Virus record (IMG/VR): IMGVR_UViG_3300025131_007473
Coordinates: 1 to 28,213 of that record
DNA length: 28,213 nt
Reading direction: 5' to 3' (one strand)
Source: a virus
The notes below the pieces were generated by a model. That model was given only the letters and a program-made list of their open reading frames with translations, was not told where the DNA came from and ran no database searches. This document shows positions 19,764-27,970 of the stretch, piece after piece (the stretch's first letter is position 1; each line of letters starts with the position of its first letter). Position numbers and translations under genes: made by a program.

Positions 19764-20886
19764 TTTTAATTACCTCCTCATATTGATATGCAACGTTATT
19801 CCATGTATTTTCTAATTTAATATGTTTAATTTCTTTAATAATTTTATCTTTTTCATGGTGATGATATATATTTTGCATTTGACTTTTTAAACTTTCTGTT
19901 ACTGGTTCATTGACAAATGTATGAGAACTCATTAATGTAGTCGCATCTCCAGGTTTAAGAGCGAAATATTCTGAATTTGAAATATCTATCATTTGTTTAT
20001 TAACTGCTATACGAAGTCCTGCATCTTCTGGAATAAATTCTGTATGAGGACCTATAGCAGGTAAAATTGGAAAACATCCACAGGCAACAGCTTCTTGAAT
20101 ATGCATCCCAAATCCTTCTGCGCGATATGGATGAATTATAAATTTGCAATTTTTATAGATACTTGCCATTTCTTTTTCAGACAAATTATCATCTATATAA
20201 ATAATATCAGCACATCCTGTTTTATATTGCATTTTTACAATTTCATTAAGTAGATTATTCATACCATAAACAGAAGGATTATCTTTAATAATTATAGCAC
20301 AATTATCATATTTAGCAAATGCATCATTCCAAGCATTTAATAAAATATCTACTCCTTTGCGCCATTGTCCATTGCCGACGAAAACAAAATTATATTTTTT
20401 AGGATTAACACCAGGAAATGGTTCTACTGATTCATTATTAAAAATATTTTCATCGTATCCATTTGGAATGGTATTTATTTTATCAGGATTCATTCCACCT
20501 GTTATAAAAATTTGTTTCTCATAGTTAGAAGGGACGCATAGTGCATCTGCAAAATTTTCAAAACGATATTGCCATTCAAAAGGAACTTTAGAAAATTCCC
20601 AGGGTTGTATATAAATTATTTTTGTTTCTTTATTTTCAGGCCAATTCCATATAGGAGGATAGCTATGTCGTAATTGAATATGTATATTGTTAATTTCATT
20701 TAGTGCTATTTTTTCTAATTTTTTAATAGTATTTACGTTAAGATTAAAATCTGTATTAATACTATCAAGTGGTGTAATACATAAATTAATATCTTTACTT
20801 TTATTTAATTTTAAAGCAAGATTTCTATTAATAATTGATAATGAATGATTATCAAAAAATTTTCCTAATATTTCTACGTTTATCAT
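19726..20886 (-). CDS. GT4-family glycosyltransferase
   Basis: A 386-residue retaining glycosyltransferase with GT-B fold. The donor-binding half has NFVFVGNGQWRKGVDILL, then CKFIIHPYRAEGFGMHIQEA (E-x7-E with Glu257 and Glu265), the hallmark of family 4, followed by GCFPILPAIGPHTEF. The N-terminal acceptor half has YIQPWEFSKVPFEW and ALCVPSNYEKQIF. No signal peptide or membrane segment is visible, so it probably acts in the cytoplasm on nucleotide sugars. It overlaps the start of the Fe-S carrier gene and abuts the GT2-like gene upstream. It is one of about six transferase-like genes in the window. The acceptor is unknown. Confidence 0.92.
   Translation of the reverse strand: MINVEILGKFFDNHSLSIINRNLALKLNKSKDINLCITPLDSINTDFNLNVNTIKKLEKIALNEINNIHIQLRHSYPPIWNWPENKETKIIYIQPWEFSKVPFEWQYRFENFADALCVPSNYEKQIFITGGMNPDKINTIPNGYDENIFNNESVEPFPGVNPKKYNFVFVGNGQWRKGVDILLNAWNDAFAKYDNCAIIIKDNPSVYGMNNLLNEIVKMQYKTGCADIIYIDDNLSEKEMASIYKNCKFIIHPYRAEGFGMHIQEAVACGCFPILPAIGPHTEFIPEDAGLRIAVNKQMIDISNSEYFALKPGDATTLMSSHTFVNEPVTESLKSQMQNIYHHHEKDKIIKEIKHIKLENTWNNVAYQYEEVIKNVTDSKGVQRFS
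19773..19778 (-). promoter_or_regulatory. Strong ribosome binding site of Fe-S carrier gene
   Basis: AGGAGG on the minus strand about 9 bases before the ATG at 19763, inside the end of the GT4 gene. It supports independent, high translation of the carrier. Confidence 0.75.
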
Positions 20887-21716
20887 TAATATGCCCTATC
20901 ACAAAATTGTTCATAATAACTAAATAATTCATCTGTTTTTACTTCATAAAGACGAGGCCATTGAGCCTCGCCTAAGCCAGATGATTTAAAATTTCTTAAT
21001 TCTTCAAAGTTATCTAAAGTAACCTGATTCCATAATGTATAAAAAGGATCTTCTTCAGCTATATTAGAATGCCCAATATTATGAATTTTTTGATGTAATG
21101 GTTCTTTATCTCTACATAAACTATAATGTATTGTTACTAATGGACTTAATAACCTATTAAGTCCTGCATGACTTTTATCTGTCCAACGAGCGTAAACAAA
21201 AGTACTATCTTTTGTTGTTATGAATCCTTGATTTTCTCCGAAAAAAGGAGTAAAATCATCATTTGCAATTACTAATGTTTTATCTTCTATTTCTTTATAT
21301 GGAGTACCCCAAGTCATACAAACATCATATTTATAAAGATATCTTTCTATAATAGGAAGATAATTATAAAAAAATGTTTTATGATTTAATAAAATTTCAT
21401 CTGCGTCAATACTTATAATAAGATCATTTTCACAATGTTCTTTAAGAAAATTTCTTTCATAATTATCATTTTCAATAGGAATATCACTTTTATGAAAATC
21501 ATCTTCTATAATAGATATCTTATTATCACCATCTATTTTTTGAAGTTCTTTCCATAATTTATCTTCATCAAATTTAAAAGAATTTTTACTCCAACTTATA
21601 CGATCTTTATCTACTCCTAAAATAATTTCATCAACATAGTCATAATATTGGTTTATACTTTTAGAAAGATATTCAGCATCATAACTAATTAATCCAATTA
21701 CACTTTTTTTAATCAT
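20886..21716 (-). CDS. GT2-like glycosyltransferase
   Basis: A 276-residue protein starting at the ATG at 21716 (MIKKSVIGLISYDAEYLSKS), which overlaps the methyltransferase gene by 8 bases; an ATG at 21746 is the longer alternative and has no ribosome site. The N-terminal strand-helix and the IISIDADEILL motif (Asp104, Asp106) match GT-A family 2 enzymes and GT2-like proteins that act on sugars via a metal-bound DxD. The C-terminal half holds WTDKSHAGLNRLLSPLVTIHY. A TAATG junction joins it to the GT4 gene. The sugar and acceptor are unknown. Confidence 0.78.
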   Translation of the reverse strand: MIKKSVIGLISYDAEYLSKSINQYYDYVDEIILGVDKDRISWSKNSFKFDEDKLWKELQKIDGDNKISIIEDDFHKSDIPIENDNYERNFLKEHCENDLIISIDADEILLNHKTFFYNYLPIIERYLYKYDVCMTWGTPYKEIEDKTLVIANDDFTPFFGENQGFITTKDSTFVYARWTDKSHAGLNRLLSPLVTIHYSLCRDKEPLHQKIHNIGHSNIAEEDPFYTLWNQVTLDNFEELRNFKSSGLGEAQWPRLYEVKTDELFSYYEQFCDRAY

Positions 21717-22419
21717 TTTGTGCAAAAGCCTTTTTTCTAAATCCATATATAGCTAACCCGCTATAATATGCAAATGCATCTGCATTTCCACTTGAAATTC
21801 GTTGTTTTTTAAATTCTGTTACTAACCTATCAGAATATTGTTCAATCTTTTGTTCTAATAATTTTGAAGATTCTTCACTTGAGTATCCAGAAAATAAAAC
21901 TACACATTGCCGACTCATAGCATGAAATACTTTTGTAAAGAAATGATCATATACTTCTTCTGTAATAGGTTCAATATCACAATAAATAATATCAAATTTA
22001 GGTTGTGAAGACCAAGATACATCTCCAAATGATGCTTCAATAATTTTAAGATGATTACTTTTAATATTTTCTATAATTTCATATTTTTGAAGTATATCAT
22101 ATAATCCAGATTTAACATTAGGCCATCCACTATCATCTGGTGCAACCTTTTTTGGTTCTCTAAAATCATATGAAAAATTATCTACACCTACTGCACTTGT
22201 TTTAGCATTACCATAAAGAGCACCAACAAGAGTACTTCCTCTATAAGTTCCAAGTTCTAGATAACGAGTTCCATCTTTATTACATAAATTATTTAATAGG
22301 CATTTAATTTTTATAGATGATTGTCCAAATAGTTGTCTCTCCACATCTGATAATTTTGATTTTTCAGCATCAGATAATTTAAGACAAGCATCTACAAATT
22401 GTTCAGTCAGTCTCGGCAT
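21709..22419 (-). CDS. Class I SAM-dependent methyltransferase-like protein
   Basis: A 236-residue protein with a Rossmann-type methyltransferase core: TRYLELGTYRGSTLVGALYG at residues 51-70 is motif I, and VGVDNFSY, IIEASFGDVSW and FDIIYCDIEPITEEVYDHFF are the following strands with the acidic residue. This resembles the Methyltransf_24 type. A strong AAGGAG ribosome site lies 8 bases before the ATG. It sits between a small membrane protein and a GT2-like gene in the sugar module, so sugar O-methylation is plausible but inferred. Confidence 0.8.
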   Translation of the reverse strand: MPRLTEQFVDACLKLSDAEKSKLSDVERQLFGQSSIKIKCLLNNLCNKDGTRYLELGTYRGSTLVGALYGNAKTSAVGVDNFSYDFREPKKVAPDDSGWPNVKSGLYDILQKYEIIENIKSNHLKIIEASFGDVSWSSQPKFDIIYCDIEPITEEVYDHFFTKVFHAMSRQCVVLFSGYSSEESSKLLEQKIEQYSDRLVTEFKKQRISSGNADAFAYYSGLAIYGFRKKAFAQND

Positions 22420-22645
22420 TATTTTTTCTCCTTATAAATAATTGATCAATGTAATAAAAAGGAATTCCGCATAATAAAATAAATAAACTTATTAAAAGAC
22501 ATCCAAATATAAAAGGGACTAAAGTTATAAACCAAATTATTATAAAACAACTTGTAAATAATCCTACATTATTAGGTTTTTTGCTAATTGTGCTATTGAT
22601 CATATTTTCTAAATTTTCTTTTGTAACATATACTTTATCAGTCAT
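22403..22645 (-). CDS. Small membrane protein, 80 aa
   Basis: Two hydrophobic segments with a short break (residues about 30-70: LFTSCFIIIWFITLVPFIF, GCLLISLFILLCGIPFYYI) followed by a positively charged QLFIRRKN end, consistent with two membrane helices. The start at 22645 (MTDKVYVTKEN) has a nearby GAG-type ribosome site and an 8-base overlap with the gene upstream; the alternative is 22660. It lies inside the glycan module, so membrane anchoring or transport for that pathway is possible. No family was recognised. Confidence 0.7.
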   Translation of the reverse strand: MTDKVYVTKENLENMINSTISKKPNNVGLFTSCFIIIWFITLVPFIFGCLLISLFILLCGIPFYYIDQLFIRRKNNAETD

Positions 22646-23396
22646 TAATTTTCTCGTCAAGAGTTTTATAAAGGTCAGAATCTTTCCATATATTTTTAAG
22701 AGTTTCTAAATTTCTCATTTCTGCTTTGAGTTTATTTTGATCGCCTGCTCTTATTCTTTTATTATCTCGACTTTCATGATGTATAAGTTTTACAGGAATT
22801 TGATAAATTTTAAATCCTGCTTCTCTCGCCTGTAAACAATAATCAACATCTCGATTATATGTCCATTCAAAATTCGGGCGAAAATTTCCTAATTTTTTAA
22901 GTACTTCTCGTCGTATATATACACCACCAAAAGTAGTCCATGCAACTTCTCTAACACAATCAAATTGTCCTTCATCAATTACTAATTGTTCTTTAAACTT
23001 TGCATGAGTATCCATACATAAACCACTGCCAATATGATCAGGATTATTATCTGTAAATTTACCACCGGCACTTTGAACGTAATGGTTTCCATTAGGTTTA
23101 TCAGTAGCAGGATACAATAAAAGACACCCAAATAAACCAGCTTCTGGATATTTATCTACATAATTTAAAAGGTCATTAAACCATTTATGATTTTTATCTT
23201 CTGCTGTAGGAAATATATCTGCATGTAAAATAAAAATATCATCATTAGGGAATTGATTCCACATTTTTTGATACATCATATCTGATCCAATTCCTGCAGA
23301 ATCTTTTTTAAATACAATTGGAAGTTGCCAATATAAAGATTTATGTTTGATAATTTCATTATCATCTATATATGGACAAATTATTTTTACACTCAT
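22638..23396 (-). CDS. GT2-like glycosyltransferase, rhamnosyltransferase type
   Basis: A 252-residue protein with GT-A motifs: FILHADIFP near residue 57 (a DxD-like site), then TTFGGVYIRREVLKKLGNF and YNRDVDYCLQAREAGFKIYQ with LIHHES, the typical C-terminal signature of family 2 transferases. The ATG overlaps the stop of the upstream small gene. It probably transfers a sugar from a nucleotide donor onto a glycan. The acceptor is unknown. Confidence 0.85.
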   Translation of the reverse strand: MSVKIICPYIDDNEIIKHKSLYWQLPIVFKKDSAGIGSDMMYQKMWNQFPNDDIFILHADIFPTAEDKNHKWFNDLLNYVDKYPEAGLFGCLLLYPATDKPNGNHYVQSAGGKFTDNNPDHIGSGLCMDTHAKFKEQLVIDEGQFDCVREVAWTTFGGVYIRREVLKKLGNFRPNFEWTYNRDVDYCLQAREAGFKIYQIPVKLIHHESRDNKRIRAGDQNKLKAEMRNLETLKNIWKDSDLYKTLDEKIND

Positions 23397-23557
23397 ATCG
23401 AATCTTTTTCCTTTATTTTTGCTAATCGTTCTTTTAGTACAGATATTGTAGTATTATATCTACCCCCATCTGTTTGCATTAATTTATATATTTCTTCAAA
23501 ATGCCTTATTTCTTGTTCTAAAATTTTTACTGTCCATATTACTAATGAATTACTCAT
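23393..23557 (-). CDS. Small coiled-coil-like protein, 54 aa
   Basis: Unrecognised. I use the ATG at 23557, which overlaps the stop of the epimerase gene as ATGA and has a GGAG ribosome site 9 bases upstream; the ATG at 23575 is the longer alternative. The sequence is almost entirely charged helix with heptad-like leucines (VKILEQEIRHFEEIYKLM, ISVLKERLAKIKEK), suggesting a coiled coil. It is followed directly by a GT2-like gene. Confidence 0.6.
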   Translation of the reverse strand: MSNSLVIWTVKILEQEIRHFEEIYKLMQTDGGRYNTTISVLKERLAKIKEKDSI

Positions 23558-24573
23558 ATTAATTTCTCCGTCCATGTTTTAGGAGTATTTTCTTTTATAA
23601 ATTCAAGATCTAAATGATACTCAAACTTTTTCCCCTTTTCTCCTCCATGTTTTTTAATCCATTTAATCATTTGTTTAATAGTATCATCAAGACCTATTTG
23701 TATATTATAATTAAATTCAGTCATAATTTTATTACTAGAACAATAAGCATTTTTTACTTCTGCAGGACGATCTGGATAAAATTCAAATTGAGGATATTTT
23801 TCACAAAAATGACCAACTTTTCCTGCTAAATCTTTTATAGTAATTTCATTATTATCTGGTCCTATATTATATACTTGTCCACAAATATTTCTATGAGACT
23901 TTATCATGGTACTTACTGCTCGTATACAATCTCCAACATTACTAAAACTTCTTTTTTGTTGTCCATCTCCATATATTACTATTGGTTTTCCTTGTAAACA
24001 TCTATTAATCATAATTCCTAGAACATTTCTAAAAGGATCATAGTATCTTTGTCCAACTCCTATTACATTATGTGGAACTAAGGTTACATAGTTTAGTCCA
24101 TGTAATTTATTTAACAATGCTAAATGTTCTTCTGCTTGTACCTTAGCTAAACCATATGGATCTTCTGGAGCTGTTGGCATATCTTCTGTAAATGGTGGAA
24201 TTTGAGCACCATATCTAGCCATTGAACTACAATTAATAAGTAGCCGTACATTATTATGTAAACAAGCACTAGCTACACTTACTGTACCAGATACAATACT
24301 TTCTACTGTAATTTTTGGACTAAAAACGCTAAGTCCCTCATAAGGAAGTGCTGCAGTATGAAATACCGCATCTGCTTTTCCCATAATATTTTTTAGCTCA
24401 TTATAGTTTAATATATCAATATTATATAATTCTATATTATCAGGCACATTTGACTCTATACCACCAATAAAGGTATCACAACCAGCTATATCATATTCAC
24501 CTTGCATTTGTAAATGACCAGCTAAAGTACTTCCTAAAAGACCTCCAATACCGGTAATAAAAATTCTACTCAC
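23554..24573 (-). CDS. NAD-dependent sugar epimerase/dehydratase (SDR)
   Basis: A 339-residue extended SDR enzyme acting on nucleotide sugars. The Rossmann motif is TGIGGLLG at residues 7-14; FHTAALP follows, with INCSSMARYG (Ser116/Ser117) and DPYGLAKVQAEE (Tyr140, Lys144) as catalytic residues. The pattern matches UDP-glucose 4-epimerase-like and GDP/dTDP-sugar enzymes; the exact reaction cannot be set. The start is not ATG: GTG at 24573 overlaps the upstream stop as GTGA, and TTG at 24576 is the alternative; an AAGGA ribosome site precedes both. With the RmlB-like and aminotransferase genes upstream it forms a sugar-nucleotide set. Confidence 0.9.
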   Translation of the reverse strand: MSRIFITGIGGLLGSTLAGHLQMQGEYDIAGCDTFIGGIESNVPDNIELYNIDILNYNELKNIMGKADAVFHTAALPYEGLSVFSPKITVESIVSGTVSVASACLHNNVRLLINCSSMARYGAQIPPFTEDMPTAPEDPYGLAKVQAEEHLALLNKLHGLNYVTLVPHNVIGVGQRYYDPFRNVLGIMINRCLQGKPIVIYGDGQQKRSFSNVGDCIRAVSTMIKSHRNICGQVYNIGPDNNEITIKDLAGKVGHFCEKYPQFEFYPDRPAEVKNAYCSSNKIMTEFNYNIQIGLDDTIKQMIKWIKKHGGEKGKKFEYHLDLEFIKENTPKTWTEKLI

Positions 24574-25550
24574 CAAGTAAATTCCTTTTTATAGAAATCT
24601 ACAATATCTCTAATTGAATTATTAAATATTTTTTCAGGTTGCCATCCATATTGTATAAGATGATGACAATTAATAGCATATCGTATATCTTGTCCAAGTC
24701 TTTTTGTAGTTAAATCTAAGTATTTTTCATAATCAGGAACATTAACACTAGATTTTCCCATAAAATAACAATTAATAATTTTTTGAACAGTTTGTAAATT
24801 AGTTTGTTCAAATCCAGATGATATATTATAGATTTTATTTCTATCTGCTTTTTCTAATAAAATCATTACTGCATTAATTGTATCTTCTACATGGGTCCAA
24901 GTTCTAATAGGTTTTCCTCTATTATGTAGTTTTATTAATTTATTACGTTGTAATTTTCTAACAGTAACTGGAATAAGTTTTTCTGGATATTGGTATATTC
25001 CATAATTATTAGAAGGTCTAACAATTAAATATTCTAAACCATGAGTTCTAGCCCATGATTTTATTAATAAATCAGCTGCTGCTTTAGTTGCTGCATATGG
25101 ATTACTAGGATTAAGTGGATCTTCTTCATTAAAATATCCATTTTCTATATCTCCATAAACTTCATCTGTTGAAAATTGATAAAATAATGGTTTATCAGCA
25201 CTACTTAAAGTACATTGTATAAGTTCTAGTAAATTTCTTACACCATCAATATTGGAAGACACAAAATTTTGAGATTTTTTAAAACTATTTTCTACATGAC
25301 TTTCGGCAGCTAAATTAAATATAACATCACATTCAGGAATCCACTCTATGGTAGTTATATTATCATTAAAAAATTTAAATTGATTTGGATAATTTTCTTG
25401 AAAATATAATAGCTGGTTATTATTAGATACATAATTAAATTTATCAATTCCGTACACAAACCATCCTTCTTTTAAAAGCCTATAAGTAAGATGGTTACCT
25501 ATAAATCCCCAATTTCCTGTTATAATAGCTGTTTTATGTTTTTGTTGCAT
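24570..25550 (-). CDS. rfbB: dTDP-glucose 4,6-dehydratase-like enzyme
   Basis: A 326-residue SDR enzyme. Residues 11-18 give TGNWGFIG, then DKFNY, FNLAAESHVENSF (81-87), QFSTDEVYGD with Thr128-Asp129-Glu130 and SNPYAATKAAAD with Tyr152 and Lys156. The Thr-Asp-Glu trio plus YxxxK is characteristic of dTDP-glucose 4,6-dehydratase, which makes the 4-keto-6-deoxy intermediate. A GDP-mannose or CDP-glucose 4,6-dehydratase is the main alternative. It overlaps the aminotransferase by 17 bases. No RmlA-type nucleotidyltransferase is in the window, so the activated sugar is likely taken from the host or encoded elsewhere. Confidence 0.88.
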   Translation of the reverse strand: MQQKHKTAIITGNWGFIGNHLTYRLLKEGWFVYGIDKFNYVSNNNQLLYFQENYPNQFKFFNDNITTIEWIPECDVIFNLAAESHVENSFKKSQNFVSSNIDGVRNLLELIQCTLSSADKPLFYQFSTDEVYGDIENGYFNEEDPLNPSNPYAATKAAADLLIKSWARTHGLEYLIVRPSNNYGIYQYPEKLIPVTVRKLQRNKLIKLHNRGKPIRTWTHVEDTINAVMILLEKADRNKIYNISSGFEQTNLQTVQKIINCYFMGKSSVNVPDYEKYLDLTTKRLGQDIRYAINCHHLIQYGWQPEKIFNNSIRDIVDFYKKEFTW

Positions 25551-26553
25551 TTAATTTCTCGTGTATTGGATAACAAAGTATTCTTTCATAAACATAATTA
25601 CTAATAGGATACGCAGGGTCTTTATACCTTAAAGGTTTATAGTATTTTCTACATATTCTATCTTTATAATATGCTTGTTCTAATGAAGAAGGTTCTTTAT
25701 GAATCCAAGGCATTAACATAGGAAACCATTTATCATCAGAATGATTAGGAAGTGTTTGCCCCTCTAAATTAGTAGTTAAATCATATTTTAATTGATAATA
25801 ATTATTTTGATAATTTTCTATCATTTCTTCAAAATTAATTTGATCCCACCATTGTAAAATACCTGCTGCATTTAATTCACTTATCTTATAGTTACCACTT
25901 CTCTCATTAAATGCACCATCAGTAAAACCAAAATTTATAGCGTTTCTACATTCTTTTTCATATTTTTTATCTACTATTATTAAACCACCTTCACCAAATC
26001 CTAAAGGTTTAGTGTGATGAAGTGAAATAATAGATCCGATACCTAAATTACAACTATTAGTATTATTATAAAAACTATAAGGTGATGCTGCATTATCAAA
26101 TATAAGAATTTTTTCTTCTTTTTCACATTGTTCTATTAAATAATTTAAATCTTGTAAATGTCCAAAACAATTAGTAGCAATTACTATATTACCATAACTT
26201 TGTAAATATTCATCATTTATTTGTATATTTAAATTTTGATCAAAATCTACTACTATTGGACCACCACACGGTCCTAAAGAAGCAGAAGGAAAATTAAAAT
26301 CTTGTGTTGTAACTCTAAAATCTTTTTGATGAAAATGTCTGATACCAAAAACTAATGCATGAAGCGCTCCTGTTCCACTACAAGTAGCAATAACAGCTCT
26401 ATCATCAGCTATTTCTAATAAAGTACGCGCTCTTTCTTCTAAAAGTCTAACAGCTTTACCATAATTACTCCATTGATTTGTTTGTTGAGCATTACCTAAA
26501 TATGATTTAAGTTTAGTATAATCAAATGTTTTATTTTGTATAAAAGGTATCAT
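25534..26553 (-). CDS. DegT/DnrJ/EryC1/StrS aminotransferase
   Basis: A 339-residue PLP enzyme that usually installs an amino group on a keto sugar. The family pattern is visible: CSGTGALHALVFG at 58-70 (PLP phosphate contact), ATNCFGHLQDLNYLIEQC, IFDNAASPYSF (Asp153) and SLHHTKPLGFGEGG with the PLP Lys182. Placed directly upstream of the 4,6-dehydratase, it would act on the 4-keto-6-deoxy (or 3-keto) product to give an amino sugar. The ATG at 26553 follows the stop of the previous gene with no gap. Activity on a specific sugar is inferred. Confidence 0.92.
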   Translation of the reverse strand: MIPFIQNKTFDYTKLKSYLGNAQQTNQWSNYGKAVRLLEERARTLLEIADDRAVIATCSGTGALHALVFGIRHFHQKDFRVTTQDFNFPSASLGPCGGPIVVDFDQNLNIQINDEYLQSYGNIVIATNCFGHLQDLNYLIEQCEKEEKILIFDNAASPYSFYNNTNSCNLGIGSIISLHHTKPLGFGEGGLIIVDKKYEKECRNAINFGFTDGAFNERSGNYKISELNAAGILQWWDQINFEEMIENYQNNYYQLKYDLTTNLEGQTLPNHSDDKWFPMLMPWIHKEPSSLEQAYYKDRICRKYYKPLRYKDPAYPISNYVYERILCYPIHEKLNATKT

Positions 26554-27207
26554 TTATTTTTTATTATTTTCCAATGTAGAATGATGTTTTACTGCTTGTT
26601 TTATTTCTTCAACACTTCTCTTTGCAAGTACTACTAAACCATTACACATATTTTCAATTTTAAGTACAGTCCATTCAGAATTTTCTTCTAAAAATTCATT
26701 AATAGCAGGAACTATAAGTTTTCCTAATTCTGTTGTATCGTGAAACATTAAATATCTACTTGCTTTATTACCATGTAATTTTAATTCTTGAGAAAGTTGT
26801 TCATATGTATGATCTGTATCAAAAAATATAGTATGACATGGGTCAAGTTCTATTTCTAATGTATTTGCTTTTTTAAATGAAAAATTAACATCATTTTCTT
26901 GAGCAATATCGTATACTTCTTCTATATTTCCTCCATACTCAGAAGGATCATTAATATCATAAGATATTAAAGTTTTAACTGATGTTATACTAAGTTTTTT
27001 ATAGTCTATATGATCTATTAATCTAGAATTTGATATAGCTAATCCATATAACAACGCCCATGTAGACACAATTCCTCTAACTCCTAACTCAACAACACTA
27101 TCAGAATTTTTTGCTGTTGCTGCTAGGGTATTAAAATGATACCACATATCACTTTTTTCATCTTGTGCGTGATAATCAAATTTTTCTTGTAATCTATTAC
27201 TAGGCAT
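26554..27207 (-). CDS. SAM-dependent O-methyltransferase-like protein
   Basis: A 217-residue class I methyltransferase-like protein. Motif I is SVVELGVRGIVSTWALLYG at about 37-55; the later FFDTDHTYEQLSQELKLHG (Asp130, Asp132, His133) and YLMFHDTTE match the DHTYE and HDT signature of cephalosporin hydroxylase/Methyltransf_24 relatives, where the acidic residues bind the metal. A strong GGAAGGAG ribosome site precedes the ATG at 27207. It sits between a putative transferase and an aminotransferase, fitting sugar tailoring. The substrate is inferred. Confidence 0.78.
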   Translation of the reverse strand: MPSNRLQEKFDYHAQDEKSDMWYHFNTLAATAKNSDSVVELGVRGIVSTWALLYGLAISNSRLIDHIDYKKLSITSVKTLISYDINDPSEYGGNIEEVYDIAQENDVNFSFKKANTLEIELDPCHTIFFDTDHTYEQLSQELKLHGNKASRYLMFHDTTELGKLIVPAINEFLEENSEWTVLKIENMCNGLVVLAKRSVEEIKQAVKHHSTLENNKK

Positions 27208-27970
27208 TTATAACTCCTTCCCAATTTATATAAGGACTTAAAAAAGGTTCAATACAGTGAGTAGCAATACTAGGAAGAGCAGATATGAAATGTCTATTTT
27301 TTTCTTTTAACTTAATAAATTTATTATAATCTCCTAAGTTTTCTATATGTATATTTAAATCTTCAAATAATACTTGTCCTTTAACAGCAAAAGTTCCACA
27401 AATACTTGGAACTGTTCTCCAATGACAATATCTACCTAATATAATCTGTGACATTAATCCTTTGTATCTTGGACTATATTTATCAGGATGATCATATAAA
27501 CATATATAATGTAAATCATTATATATAGAAAATATATCTTCTATTATTATAGGCCAATTAGCTAAATGTAAATAATCATCTTCGATGATATATATAATAT
27601 TATGAGTATTTAAATTACTATAAATATAATCCCACATTAATGCGCCTGATGCTTTTTCTAGATCAGGTTTTTCCATTCTTTTTCTATACACATTTCCATT
27701 CTCATCATGATCATCATAATATTCATTTTTTTCTTCCCATTCTAACTCAAGAGTAGGTAATAAACTTTGAGAATTAATCTCGACAAGTTTACAATTTTCT
27801 GGGAGTGATTTAAAATAGTCATCTACTACTGGTCCATCATGTAAAATAGTAATTGGATTATCTTGCCGAGTATTTAAAAGGTTATTCCAAGACTTTTCGA
27901 AACTAAACCAATGTGGTCTATTATCTTTTTCATTTCGATGTGATGTTGTTCTATAATAAATATCTATCAT
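27200..27970 (-). CDS. Putative glycosyltransferase
   Basis: A 256-residue protein with alpha/beta alternation and an IIYIIEDDYLH motif (Asp131, Asp132) in the position of a GT-A DxD site, followed by HYICLYDHPDKYSP and VPSICGTFAVKGQV. The N-terminus (IDIYYRTTSHR, NPITILHDGPV) resembles family 2-like phage and viral transferases. No membrane segment or signal peptide is seen. Its start overlaps the PhyH-like gene as ATGA and its stop overlaps the methyltransferase start. The role is inferred from fold and neighbours; no precise family was recognised. Confidence 0.7.
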   Translation of the reverse strand: MIDIYYRTTSHRNEKDNRPHWFSFEKSWNNLLNTRQDNPITILHDGPVVDDYFKSLPENCKLVEINSQSLLPTLELEWEEKNEYYDDHDENGNVYRKRMEKPDLEKASGALMWDYIYSNLNTHNIIYIIEDDYLHLANWPIIIEDIFSIYNDLHYICLYDHPDKYSPRYKGLMSQIILGRYCHWRTVPSICGTFAVKGQVLFEDLNIHIENLGDYNKFIKLKEKNRHFISALPSIATHCIEPFLSPYINWEGVINA

